DNA of 64,000 nucleotides from Escallonia rubra (GCA_033065855.1 JAVXUO010001343.1:124001-188000); one strand, 5' to 3'. Shown: positions 12,154 to 23,146, counted from the stretch's first letter. Made by a program: numbers and translations. The notes: generated from the letters alone by a model not told the origin.

Positions 12154-13515
12154 GCGCACGCGTCGCAACGCACATGCCAGGGCCAGTACTGTTATGTGAT
12201 TTTATGTATGCTACCCTTAGTAGTTGCTTTTCCTTAATATTTTTTCTCCAAGTTGAATGTGGTTCTAGAAACGTACTAAAGTTGAAGTGGTTGCTAATTC
12301 CCCGCAGAGTTCTTACACTTGACTGCCCGAGCAATTTACTACTGTCGTAAAAAGAGCTCCTACATGTTGCATCCACTATTGACAATTAACAGCAAGTTTT
12401 TTATGCAATTGATGACTTTGAAGATGCATTAGTTGGTGTGGGTGGAGCAGTGCCACTTGAAATTCGCATATTTCATGCATTTCTGATCTTGTCAAAAGTA
12501 ACACAAGTTATGTGCTTAGTACACGATACATGTTTTCAGCCTTAAACTCTGAAAACTTTTAACTTTAAAGGATTATTTCCGTAGTACACCAGATTTTCTT
12601 CATCCTTTTTATTGGGGAAATGTGGTTTTTGGTAAAGGGTTTCTGATATTAATGATGTATGACCTGTAGGTTGAAGAAGAAATGCTGATGCGCAAGTTCT
12701 ACAAACTCATGTCAGCTCAGGGTCTAGCTAAAAAGGTACATGTGATCACATAAATGTATCCATATACTGGAGCTCACTCCTACAGAGTTATGCTGAATTT
12801 GTTATACTTTACTAATGTTTATAATTCACATAGAACCAAGTATATGTATAGTTTCTACTACAGGGAATAAGCATATTGGGAAATTGAAACATATGGGGGA
12901 AAGGGTTTCTTTGCATTACCACAGTCAACTTGCCTATGGGACACACCGAATGCTACTGTTTGGTTCAAGAAAAAAGAAAGACATATCACATCGTTTTGAC
13001 CCTCATGTCGTCTGTCCTTTCATTCCTCTATCAACTTCTTTCAGACCCTCCACCGTTCATCTCTCGTTCACTCATATAGATTCCATTGCGATTGAGGTAG
13101 CCAGGAAGGTTCGGCAAGCAGGAATTTTAACTTGCTAATCAACTATACTTTCTGGCAGTTTACCCGTCGATCTATTCATTAATAGGAACCAGGTCTTGTC
13201 TTAGTTAACAATGCTGTCTTTTAAGTTCTTGTTTATCACCGCTACATCGTGATAAAGAGGGACAGATTGATTACCCGTGGTAAAGGGATTCTTAGCTGAT
13301 CTCTGTGGCACTTTTTTCTTTAATGGATACTTTCTTCCTTATCTGAAGTTACTGGCTTGATACTTCAACAGTAGAAACTATGTTTTAGTCATCTGGTGTT
13401 TGCTTTTGTTTTTGTTTTTTTTTTTTTTTTGCAGAAGGAAGATGGTAATGCTGTTTTCCATGGCTGCGAGGATGAACAATTTAGAGCATTAGTTAACATG
13501 AATATGAACGAGTGA
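9732..13515 (+). CDS. Small coiled-coil protein of unknown function, 92 aa, 4 exons
   Basis: Exons 9732..9790, 9902..9974, 12670..12735 and 13435..13515 join in frame through GT..AG sites to give 92 residues plus TGA. The protein starts MDPSYRAEMMNPRYTG and continues with a helical, heptad-like stretch (about residues 19-66: KHLEKQNELLMDAY, HELHKLQVEEEMLMRKFYKL), with a short acidic tail ending NMNMNE. There is no signal peptide and no transmembrane segment. I do not recognise the family. The pattern of conserved-looking charged and leucine positions across three exon junctions argues that it is real and may act through coiled-coil pairing. The first ATG after the probable 5'-leader exon is used. 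Intron 2 is unusually long (2.7 kb) and carries a microsatellite and a possible small Helitron. Confidence 0.7.
10611..10766 (-). mobile_element. Possible miniature Helitron in an intron
   Basis: On the minus strand a GC hairpin GTGCGC..GCGCAC (10625-10638) lies 10 nt before CTAG at 10611, followed by T, as at Helitron 3' ends. The presumed 5' end near 10766 (TCCTATTATAAGTAAATA) is only a rough match to the usual TCTATACTA start and lacks the preceding A. The call rests mainly on the 3' terminus. Confidence 0.3.
12121..12153. repeat. Compound CT/CA microsatellite
   Basis: About ten CT units run directly into about seven CA units and then a short CG-containing tail, inside intron 2 of the small coiled-coil gene. 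Confidence 0.85.
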
Positions 13516-13849
13516 TATTCTGGATGTCAAGCTCGAGTAGTTTTCCACAATTATAACTTTCAGTGTAAAAAGCACGCGTACTACTTTTATAGAATATACA
13601 TTTTTATATACTATATTCTCATATGACCAATTCTAGGGAGAGAGCACAGTAATTATAAGTCAAAACTGCTAATGGTTATGTGCCACCCAAATTTTTTTTT
13701 GACCTAGTGTAAGAAAGTGTGGAAACAACTTTTTCGGTGGATCATACAAATTGAGCTCTGAAGAGTGAAGATGAACATTTATATCATGATTTGATGAATG
13801 AAAAACTGTTATTCTGGTGGCCCAGCAGGAGATGCAAAGATTTTTAAGA

Positions 13850-15878
13850 GGAATAATTTCTTGTATGCCCATTAAGTTTGCATTCCTAGCCCTTTTTCTT
13901 TTTTCCTCTTGCCTACTAAGTTCTTGTGGTAAAATTTCATGCAACCTTCCCTCCATGGAAGGACAATGTCAAATGTGATAACTTTCCTAACACCGCCTTC
14001 CTCCATTTCTTCAGCCTCTATGAATGCACACTCGTCGCACACATTGTCACTAAACCCCATCCCTCCCTTGGGTGGGGATTTGGATATTCTGTTGTAATTA
14101 GGGTTACAACATGCATTCTGTAACGCTAGTAAAATCTGTCGGATCAAAACAAACGATCCAAAACAAGCCACGTCACCAATCCAACAAAAAAAATCCTAAA
14201 CGGAGGGTTACCGCCGTTACCCAGACCTATCGCTCGCTCTCTCTCTCCAAACTCTCTCTCAAAGCTCATCTCTCTCTCAACTCTCTCTGAAAACTCCTCT
14301 CTCAAAATTCACAGCCTTATCAATGAAATCAGATCCATAACTTACATCGTTCCTACCTTTGCTTTGGGCGGCGACACTTCCGGCATCACCTTCCGGCGAC
14401 ATGGACGGAAATCAATTAGCTCTGATTGGATTACCCAGATCTGCCTCTCTCTAGAAATTCCACTCCCCATCTATGATCGAGATCAGCTCCTCTATCGTTC
14501 GTACCTTCCTTTGGGCGACGATAGCTCCACCTTCCGGCGTCACTTCGAGCATCACCACCAACACTGCTTCTCATATCATCTCGCCACCCCGAACCACCAC
14601 AGCCTCCACTGTCACGCCACGTCTAACCATTTCCAACCTTCGCTAGAGAGAGTTATTAGAGAGTGAGAAGAGAGAGAGAAGCACCACCTTCCGGCGTCAC
14701 TTCGAGCATCACCACCAACACTGCTTCTCACATCATCTCGCCACCCCGAACCACCACAGCCTCCACTGTCACGCCATGTCTAACCATTTCCAACCTTCGC
14801 TAGAGAGAGTTATTAGAGAGTGAGAAGAGAGAGAGAAGCACCCATTGATTAGATTTTTTTAGAGAGAGTGAAGGGAGTTTTCAGCGAGAGACAGGGGCCC
14901 AGAGAGGGAGGGGAAAACATATCTGCGTAACGGCACATCACCCTCCACTACTGCACCCCCCCCCCCCCCACTCCATACTACCCCTTACTCATCATTTTTG
15001 CCTGCCCACCCGTACACAAACACCCCGTCATCGAGACTATATATCCATTACTCGCCACACTTCTACGAGGATGAGGTGGCAACTGAAGCGGCGTATCAAT
15101 ACTGCTTGTGGCGGCCGGTCGGGGGGGGGGGGGGGGGTGTGGGGGTGATTATAAGCAGAGAGGGTGGGGGTATATGGTAACTACAGTGGCGATCGTAAGG
15201 ATTGAGACTGGGTGGTTATCAATCAACGGAGGCTGGAAGGGGAGGTTATGGTTATTTTGGTGGCAATCGGAGAATGGGGCGGGAGCTGGTGGCTATCAAT
15301 AGAGGAGGGAGGGGAGGGGAGGGGGGAGTTGGTAACTGTGGTGGTGGCCGACGAAGGGACTAGAACTTGGTAATTTATTGATCGGCAGAGGTGGTTATTG
15401 TAGTGCAGTTGTTGCAGGTGCGAGACTAGGTGGTTACGGGTTGAGGGGTGAGGTGGTTATTGATGTGGGTAAAGGTTGGGCGGCGATGGCAAGTCGGGGA
15501 GAAGGAAAGACAATGACAATCAGGTGGTCAATGGAGGTTTGGTAAGGGCGGTCACAATGGTTACAGTTTTGGCTGGGGGTGGAAATGGGTGGTGACGGGT
15601 TTGGACATAGTTGGGATGATCACGGTTTTGGTGAGAGCGTGTTATGGTTGGACTTGGTTAGTGGTGGTGACTGGGTTTACAAAATTATGGGTGATTTCTT
15701 GGCATACCCCAGACCTTTGATTGAATGGGACCATTGTGACGTTTTCCATTCAAAAAAAGGGACGAAAGGGTACACATGCAACGAAATTTTATCATAGAGA
15801 CTTAATAGACGCGAAAAAAAGAAAACGAACTCGATGGGCCAGAAATGCAAACTTAAGGAACATACAAGAAATTACTCC
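13850..15878. mobile_element. Mutator-like element (non-autonomous), about 2.0 kb
   Basis: The two ends are inverted copies over roughly 140 bp. The left end begins GGAATAATTTCTTGTATG and the right end, on the minus strand, GGAGTAATTTCTTGTATG. Both continue through AAGTTTGCATT-like and GAAATTTTA-like landmarks. The 9-bp flanks TTTTTAAGA (13841-13849) and ATTTTAATA (15879-15887) agree at 7 of 9 positions, as expected for an aged Mutator-type target duplication. The interior has a CCACC-rich left half with a C-run (14956-14969) and a GGTGG-rich right half with a G-run (15121-15137), and a 157-bp tandem duplication. No transposase is visible. Confidence 0.7.
14527..14840. repeat. 157-bp tandem duplication (two copies)
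   Basis: The block 14527-14683 (starting CCACCTTCCGGCGTCACTTC) is repeated immediately at 14684-14840 with only a few differences (for example CATATCATC versus CACATCATC, and CCACGTC versus CCATGTC). High identity suggests a recent event. It lies inside the Mutator-like element. Confidence 0.9.
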
Positions 15879-16118
15879 ATTTTAATAAATCAATAACCAA
15901 ACTTTTCTTGTGCAAAAAGTCATAGCATTAGCTTATGCTAGACATGCAATATTGGTCTTTTGAAGCAATCCAACAAACTATGAGAATAAATATGTGGAGG
16001 TCAGTGGGATGCATTAACCACTGAATTTTGTATGCATTCCCACTCATTTTATTTGCCTGAGCACCTTCCTGTTAGAAAGAGATGACACAAATAATATTTT
16101 AGGTGTTGAGTAACACAA

Positions 16119-16190
16119 ATCAGAGTGGCGCAGCGGAAGCGTGGTGGGCCCATAACCCACAGGTCCCAGGATCGAAACCTGGCTCTGATA
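16119..16190 (+). tRNA. Initiator tRNA-Met (CAT)
   Basis: A 72-nt gene folds into a full cloverleaf. The acceptor stem ATCAGAG (16119-16125) pairs perfectly with CTCTGAT (16183-16189), with discriminator A. The anticodon arm GTGGG / CCCAC encloses the loop CCCATAA with anticodon CAT at 16151-16153. The T arm is CCAGG ATCGAAA CCTGG. The A1:U72 closing pair, three consecutive G:C pairs under the anticodon and the AUCGAAA T-loop (A in place of T54) mark the eukaryotic initiator, which carries the first methionine to the ribosome, rather than elongator Met. There is no intron. An oligo-T run about 30 nt downstream can stop RNA polymerase III. The internal A and B boxes serve as promoter. Confidence 0.96.
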
Positions 16191-16219
16191 GAGATAAAAA
16201 AGAGAAGCTTCCTGCCCTC

Positions 16220-16228
16220 CTTTTTTTT
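16220..16228 (+). terminator. Pol III oligo-T terminator
   Basis: The run of eight or so T residues about 30 nt after the tRNA end fits a class III terminator for the initiator tRNA gene. Confidence 0.6.
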
Positions 16229-17528
16229 ACCCTCTTCCGTTTACCCTACAAGTCAGGCTGTTGGCTTACCCTTCTTTTTCCTAAACAGGCAGGCAAAGGA
16301 AAAGGGTTGATTCCAAACAGAGCATCCAGACTACTTGCCTAAGCAGAGCCTTATAATGTTGATAGTAGCCCACTGTTTACCATTTCATCAGTGGCAAAAG
16401 TATCTAAAACTCCGTTTGTTGCAGCTATGGCCCAAGTATGAGATACTAACAATCATCAGAAGCGAAGCGGATACTTGGATTCCTAGGAAAGAACTTCTTT
16501 TTCGGTCACATTACCCTCGCTTGCTTTTGTGCCCTATACAAAATCAACTTTTGATAACTTTCTCTTGAAATTGTCTCGAGGTCCATACTAAGAATTACGA
16601 GAGATTACATCTCAAGGTTCATAATCATATCGAGCGGGATGAGAGGATTTCTTGTTGTAACCTTTTCCCCATAGCATCTTTCACGAATCATTTATGCCAT
16701 TCTCTAGACAGAACACCAAGTAGTAAAAGCAAAAGGGCTGTGTATGTATGAACTCAGAGCATTGAAGTCAAAGGAGATACCTCCTCTTTTGTGCATAGAA
16801 CCCCCATACATACAATAGTCTGCTATGAAAGTAGCCAAGTTCTGAGTTCCTACTTATTATCTACTCAGCTACGTACACTGGAAACTTAGGGAACATTAAA
16901 GAAACAAAAATCACCTTCCGTATCCAGCCCCAATCCTAAACGTAGCAAAACGCTTTAAAAAGCCTCGGTCACTACTTCATTAGTTAGGGATGAATTGACA
17001 CCGGCGGAAACCTGCAAGAAAAATCTTTTCTGTTACTAGATAATTCAGTACTTTATTCGTTTCGTTAAGAATAAAGAGGAACAGAACTTTCATATATAAA
17101 TTTCTTGATCGAGAGTAAGGACATCAAAATCGAGCTTACAAGATTGAACAAAAACCATAGAGTTGCCAAGGGAATTGTAACTATTGAAACACGTCTTGGC
17201 AAGGGGATTGCAACAAAATAGTGTGAACAGGGCTCAAATGCAGGATGATTGTAACAAAATATGGTACTATACGTAGTGGGTAGTTTAACAAAAAGCATTT
17301 GTGATCCTTCTTCTTTCAGTATTCAAAGAATTCGTTCACTTTTTTTTGTTTTTTGAACAACATAGAAGGAACCAAGCAGCAATATGGCCAGCTTCATGTT
17401 TAACCACATTGCAAGATGATTATAACAAAGCACCAGCACCGTGTTATATAACGACCGAAAGATATTATAGCAGGACATCAACAGCATGTTCAACCACATT
17501 TGCAATATGAATATAACAAAACAAGTAA
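16229..17528. other. Spacer, including possible 3' exon and UTR of the X8 gene
   Basis: No independent gene is seen. On the minus strand a strong acceptor (TTTTTCTTGCAG ending at 17013) with a downstream stop, and weaker acceptors further upstream, could define the last exon of the X8 protein gene that lies to the right. 16229-16950 holds nothing recognisable. Confidence 0.35.
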
Positions 17529-18788
17529 TTAAATAGAAGGGAAAGGCATACTTGGGTCAGAATTGATGAGCATAGCAGTGCCACCAAACCCACAAGTTCC
17601 ACCAATCCCCTTGTTCTTCTGCCAGTAACTATTGAAAGCATATGAAGCATGTGCCACCAGAGAATCAGGGAAATAACATCTCCCGTCCGGCTTAATCGCT
17701 TCACAGTCAGCTCCTCCCTCCCCACAAGCATAATCCATGGCCTGCTGCAACGTATCAGCAGGCACAGTAGGCTTCGCCACACACCACAACCCACTGTGAG
17801 TACTGCCCACCATCGGAGCCGGTGCAGCGCCACCACCCCCACTGTAAGAAGGATTACACGGAGGCAGATGCGGACCATAAGGTGGGATCGCAGGACCGAC
17901 CATCGGAGGCAGCTCCGGCGAAGTTCCGACCAGTGGAGGTAGAGGGCTTTTGGCTGCCGGGACAGAATAAAATACAGGGGAATGGGCTGGAAATGGTTCA
18001 ACAAGATTGGAATCAATGAATGCCAGCTTTCTAGAAGCGGGTTTTGTGTGTTTCGAGGAAATGGTGATCACATTGATCTTTTTCAGGTTAAAAACCCCCA
18101 AATTTTCCATGGACTTTAAGTGGGTTTTCACCAGACTCAGGCTTTCATCGGAAACGGTAGACAGATGTGGAGGTGCGTTTAGAGTATAAGTGGAATTGAT
18201 GTCCTCGAGAAAGTGAAGGATGGGTTTGATGTACGAATTAGCCAGATCGGGTGTGTAACTAGCAGCGGAAGGGTTTAAGCAGTTGGAAGAGAAAGAAACA
18301 GATACTTTAATTTCTCTTTCCAAACCCCACCTAATAAGAGAGTGATGAATGTTCTTGATAGATGGTAGGACCAATTTTAGGTCGTGTTGCGGGTTTTTCA
18401 TGCAGAAAAGGGTGTGTCCGACGACAATGGTGGTGATGTTGGTGGCAGGGTAGTGATTTAAGACATGGGTCCTAACCCACTTTTCAGCCATTGAAACACT
18501 GCCAGAAACCTCATTCAGGTGCTGATTACTCACAGGAACTGCTACTGGAACACCAGTATAATGGAGGGACTCTGAATTTGAGTCATGGTCGTCATGGAGG
18601 GTTATGATTCCAACTGATTCTTGATCTGCTACTGCAAAAGAAAGGAAAAAACAACGTAGAGATTAAAGTAAAACCCATAAAAAGCGAAAGTGGTACGATG
18701 ATGAGATGTATAGATACTAGTGTCAGTTACCCGTAAAACCCAACAGAGAGAGCAACAAAAGATGAATGAAGCACACCATCTTCAGCAT
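17529..18788 (-). CDS. Secreted X8/CBM43 protein with degenerate GH17 (glucanase-like) domain
   Basis: Two exons, 18731..18788 and 17529..18631, join in frame (386 aa as read). Exon 1 encodes a signal peptide (MLKMVCFIHLLLLSLLGFT). About residues 60-200 resemble the middle of plant endo-1,3-beta-glucanases (AEKWVRTHVLNHYPATNITT, then DLKLVLPSIKNIHHSL), but the acid/base Glu of the usual VGNE motif is replaced (VGHT, 94-97) and the nucleophile segment (SETGWPS type) is absent, so hydrolysis is not expected. A proline-rich linker leads to an X8/CBM43 module (302-380, starting WCVAKPTVPADTLQQAM), a callose-binding fold. Only five of the six X8 cysteines are present. A donor at 17551 (AA|GTATGC) suggests that the gene really continues into a 3' exon carrying the sixth and that the stop at 17529 is intronic. 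Probable role: wall or plasmodesmal callose binding. Confidence 0.75.
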
Positions 18789-18845
18789 TTTCAGTAACAG
18801 AGACGGATGAAAATCCAAAGAAAAGAAATGTGCTCTTATGGCTCA

Positions 18846-18854
18846 AAATATAGC
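18846..18854 (-). promoter_or_regulatory. TATA-like box of the X8 gene
   Basis: CTATATTTT on the minus strand lies about 60 nt upstream of the first ATG, a suitable distance for a short 5' leader. The CT-rich stretch between them (18854-18880 region on the plus strand reads CTATCTCTCTCTG) does not contradict this. Position and sequence only. Confidence 0.4.
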
Positions 18855-18869
18855 ACCCCTATCTCTCTC

Positions 18870-21193
18870 TGCCTTGTCTCTTCTCTTCAAGTCCAGTTCT
18901 AGATTAGAGTGCAAAGGAAGTCATTAAACAGGCTGCTGTACTATCTGAAACGTCTCTGCTTATATGGGTTGTACCTCTGTACAGTTCACATTGGGTTCGG
19001 GTAACTTTGTACAGTTCACGGGAGGACAAAAGGTGTGTGGGAAATATACGGCCGATGGAATGGTACGCTACTAATGTGGGAATATGGGCCCAAATTTCGA
19101 AAGGGTTGGGCATTGGGAGTCGTGAACAGAGCAGAACAGAACTGAACACATTGGGTTCGGGTCTTGGGGAACTGTAAAAGCCCAAGGCCCAGAAAGCAGA
19201 CGAGGTAATTGTTGTGGAGTCCAGCTGGTTTTGTGCCGTTGGGACCACAGCCGTACGGTCACGAGGAGGTGACTGCTAAGTGCCAAGTACCACCGGTTGG
19301 TCAAACGACGTCGGCATCACAGAATGGGGCCACCACTGAAAAAGGCGGGAGCTCAAGTAAAGACGATGAAACATATGGGACCGCATGGAAAATGACTGGG
19401 AGCCCACTGGGGGCAGTGTAGTTAGAGCATCATTATGGGCCCAGCGTTAGACCAACGGACGGCTTTGTAGATCGGACGAGGGACGACGACTACGTCGAGA
19501 CCGTTCTGTATGATTGCTGGTAAAGTGGCTCCCAAAAAATGATTCTCTTCTTCATAGTTGTTATTAACATTTATAATTATAACTTCTTATCATTAAAATA
19601 TATTTACAGAACTAATGTATATCAGATGATTCTAATCTCGTTTAGTTGTGCTTGAATATTGGTTAGTTTAAACTCGAGGTACTTGCGCGTTAGCTTGAAC
19701 TTGATATCTTTGATCTTATTTTTATTCATTTAGATAAGACTTAATAGATCTCATAATAAGCTCAAATCTATTTGTTATCGATATAAGGCAAGATTAACTA
19801 TATTTGTGGTCGAGCTCAACTCTTTTGCAATACTATTCCTCCAAAATACTTAAGAATTACTGTCACATGTGTTGAAAATAAAATATCTTATCTTATATAT
19901 ATAAAGGCACAAGATTTAATATGAAATATATTAAGTCGCTAGAAACAAATGGTCAATGCAATTAGCCCAAAGTGATATCTGTGTAATATATAAATTCGTG
20001 TATTTTCTCGCAATATACATGAAATTATAGATGAGATTGATTAAAGGCCATATTAGTGGCCCTTTGCCTATTCGGGACCGTTGCAAGTGATCGATGCCTC
20101 TGCTTTCTACTTGTGCCTGAGTTCTCACTGATTTTAGTTGAATGTATCTCCGGTTAAACTTGAACTCGATATATTTGTGCCCGTTTGAACATAAAACTAA
20201 CGAGTATTTGAAGTCGAGTATGAAAGAAAAAGCTGGATATTTGTCGGAAGAACGTGTGATCCGTGTGAACAACCTGTTGTAATTCCAAAACCATATATCT
20301 TAAAATAAATTCATCAAGTAAAAATTCATTGATGATCGCATGGCCCATTTATCAAAACGAGACAAGCTTATCTATATTTTGGGTCGAGCCTCAACTCGCT
20401 TGATAATGCAATTTCTCCAAAAATGTTATGTATGCTAAAAGAAATCCGATCTATAAAATAGCAAATGATTTCATAACAGATGCTACTAAATCGCTAGATA
20501 CGAGTAGTTAACTTAAATAATTAGTGGCACGTGACAACGCATATATGTATGTAAACAATGAAGTTGGGAGAACAACGCAATACTCTATGTCGGTTAGATT
20601 AGAGTCTTACGGCCCAGCATTTTTTGCAAAAAGAAAAAAAAAAATCCTCCCCTTCCCACGTGTTACCTTAACAAGGGCAAAAAGGAGAGTTTGGACGCTT
20701 AGTAAGAACTGATAGGACCCGCCCTCTCTGCAAGAGTGGGACCTTATGAATGTGACATGTTTAAGCCTTGCACCAATGTCATACAAATGATCAGACGCGC
20801 TTGCAGTTTCATCTGCGAAGGGGATCATGACCTTCGAGTTGCCTCAAGCTCGAAGCATAGCTCAGAACCGGTGGCCTCGCGACCCGACTAGGATAGTAAA
20901 TGCCATATTGCCCGCCCCAACTTAGCTCAACAACACACTTAGGTATGTTTTTGGGATAAATAAAAAGGTTTATGAATGATAGTTACAACCAAGGTGTCTA
21001 CAGTGGATAACAAAAAAAAAGGTGTCTACAGTGGGTGAGTCTATAGACAACTCGTCATTTAGTCGGTCTTGTGACCAGTGTAGGACATGTCGAATGCGGC
21101 TGAGAAGACATAACCTATGAAGACAATCACCCTTGACAAAAGAAAAAAATAGAGGGAAGGGGGATGCCAAACAGTATGGAAAATAGGTCACAC
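18870..21193. other. Spacer with a diverged direct duplication
   Basis: No gene is recognised. Two related blocks occur, about 19780-19945 and 20365-20515: both have a (GA/GG)CAAG..TATATTT..GGTCGAGC..CTCAACTC stretch, then TTTCTCCAAAA-like sequence, then a GTCGCTAGA / ATCGCTAGATA motif. Their identity is low, so they are an old repeat of unknown class. Confidence 0.35.
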
Positions 21194-21204
21194 GCTTTAT
21201 TCAA

Positions 21205-21338
21205 TTTTTTTTTTTTGGAATTTTCCAAAGAGAAATAATAGAACTGCAAATATGGGTAACCGTAGAGGGAGGAATCGAACACGGGACCTCGAGGTCACTC
21301 CTCGAGACCCCTTGCTAACTCAACCAACCTCCTTGGTT
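21205..21338 (-). mobile_element. tRNA-derived SINE with exact target duplication
   Basis: Read on the minus strand, a 134-bp body has a tRNA-like head (GGTTGGTTGAGTTAGCAAGG, A-box region, and GTGTTCGATTCC, B-box) and ends in a run of A. It is flanked by the identical 11-bp sequence GCTTTATTCAA at 21194-21204 and 21339-21349, the hallmark of target-primed retrotransposition. It is too degenerate to be a functional tRNA (no closed acceptor stem). A very short plant SINE; it needs a LINE enzyme supplied elsewhere. Confidence 0.85.
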
Positions 21339-21611
21339 GCTTTATTCAACTTTAAAGTCAATGAGTTATATACAACTTAATGCAAATTAAAAATGCATTT
21401 AATGCATGCCAGACCTCAGGCGACAAATTGAGGAAACATATAATGAAATTTAGAGACGCGCGACTTACTGGACATCAGTCACCATCTGTCATGATTTGTT
21501 TCCGTCACCGTACGTAGTTGGGTTTATACGTCGAAGGTAACAATATTAGCTTGGGAATGATTATCTTTGCTGATTTGACAACTTTAATCAAATCAAAAGC
21601 AAATCTAACGT

Positions 21612-22149
21612 TAGGGGTGAGCATTTAATCCGTTCAAATCAATTCAACCGGTCAAACCGAACCGACCAAACCGGTTGATCACAAACCGATTTAAAGAAAC
21701 AATTGGTTTGGTTTTTTTTTTACCAAACCGATTCGGTTCGGTTGGTTTTTTCGAAACCGTTCTAAACCGAACCTATATATATCTAATTAAAAATTTATAA
21801 ATCTTTATCTAATCCTAGTCATTATTTAATTTTTGCTATACTTATGATCTAACCACCACATATATGTGTAAACTCTACCTAATTTCAATAGGTAGGCTCT
21901 AAAAAACTAGTTATTATGTGTATAAATAATGCTAAATAATCAATATTTAGGCCCAAAAAAATCCAAAAATTAATTACTAACCCAAACCGGTCAATCCGTC
22001 CAAACCAATCCGTTTGATCCGTCTAAACCGTTGAAACTGAACCGCTGAAACCAAACCGTTCAACTACGGTTTGGTTTTTTTTCTTCCAAACCGATGGTGG
22101 TCGGTTCGGTTTGGTATTCAGCCTTCAAACCGAACCGTGCTCACCCCTA
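21612..22149. mobile_element. hAT-superfamily MITE, 538 bp, with perfect 8-bp target duplication
   Basis: Both ends read TAGGGGTGAGCA (left end, and right end on the minus strand), the classic plant hAT TIR. The element is flanked by the identical 8-bp sequence TCTAACGT (21604-21611 and 22150-22157). Subterminal zones are packed with short AACCG / CGGTT repeats (AACCGAACCG and CGGTTCGGTT types) in opposite orientation, as expected for transposase-binding arrays. The interior has no open frame of note, so it is non-autonomous. Confidence 0.92.
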
Positions 22150-22242
22150 TCTAACGTGTTCTCCCTCCTTTGTACATAGGGCTCGTAGCTCCAGCCGAAG
22201 ATGTTGTTTCATCAAAACTCTAGACATTACCTGTTAAACAAA

Positions 22243-22524
22243 TGGGTGTTTGATAATCCAGTTTTTTTTTTGGTGATGGTTTGCGGTGGGACCGCCGGCA
22301 GTGGTCGCCTGAGGTGGCTGTCGGCCGGCGGTGGGAAAGTGGTGGTGGTTTAAAAAAAAAAAACTCATTTTTAGAGTTTTTTTTCTTTTCTTCAGTTTAA
22401 AAACTGATTTTTTAAACTGAAGAAGAAAAAAGAAAAATGGTTACCAAACGCAACTTTTTTTTTTTCCAATTTCCAAAACTGAAAAAGAAAATTAGAAAAA
22501 AAAAGTGTCAAACAGGGTCTCAAT
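22243..22524. mobile_element. Small foldback MITE, GGTGG-containing
   Basis: The left end GGGTGTTTGATAATCCAG and the right end, on the minus strand, ACCCTGTTTGACACTTTTTT are imperfect inverted repeats of the same TGTTTGA type as the element at 6251-6988. A strong internal hairpin (CTTCAGTTTAAAAA / TTTTTAAACTGAAG, about 22388-22424) and a GGTGG-rich patch are inside. No coding potential. Confidence 0.5.
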
Positions 22525-23024
22525 CTCTAAAAACACTCCTACACAGGGCAGCTCACCCTTCGAGTCTGTCGCCGCTGTCGCCGCTCTTGACACAGGTGCA
22601 AGGCTGCCCTCTCTCATGCTATTTGCTAACCTAATGATTTACCTCATTTATAAAAATACCATCTAGGTCACGCTTCGCCAATTATACTTATAATAATAAT
22701 AATTAATGAACCTCTTGATAAATTTTGCCTTTCCTACCTTCTGTAAATTTTTGGTAGTTCAACAATGTATTGATCGATAGATGAGCCTAATAATAAGCTC
22801 AAAAAAAAAAAAAAATTGGTGGTTCACCAATGACTGTACCTTAAAGATAAATCACACTATTACGGTAATAGACATTTTAACTATACATACACATGCTAAC
22901 ACTATTTTAAAGTGCTTGTAATTTAACTTTGTCAAATTGCCCACTCCATGCACAGAACTTAAGTCTTGTCGATTTAACTGAATAGACTCTTTATGTCCCC
23001 CACGTTAGAAAAGGCAAAATATTA
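22525..23024. other. Spacer, no gene recognised
   Basis: AT-rich with poly-A at 22801-22814; nothing else seen. Confidence 0.45.
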
Positions 23025-23112
23025 TTTCTTCTGTCCAAAATATTTGATCATGTTTGACTTGCACGTTTATTTAGAATATGGATCATATTTCATGAGTTTT
23101 TTTATTCTATTT

Positions 23113-23146
<34 letters not shown>

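Noticed and set aside
16103-16342. Protein frames running through the tRNA gene
   Set aside because: The region is a perfect initiator tRNA-Met cloverleaf; overlapping frames are incidental.
17465-18016. 183-codon frame on the minus strand overlapping the X8 gene
   Set aside because: It is in a different frame of the proline-rich and X8 region, has no family motif, and the 334-codon frame with X8 and GH17 features is clearly the real one.
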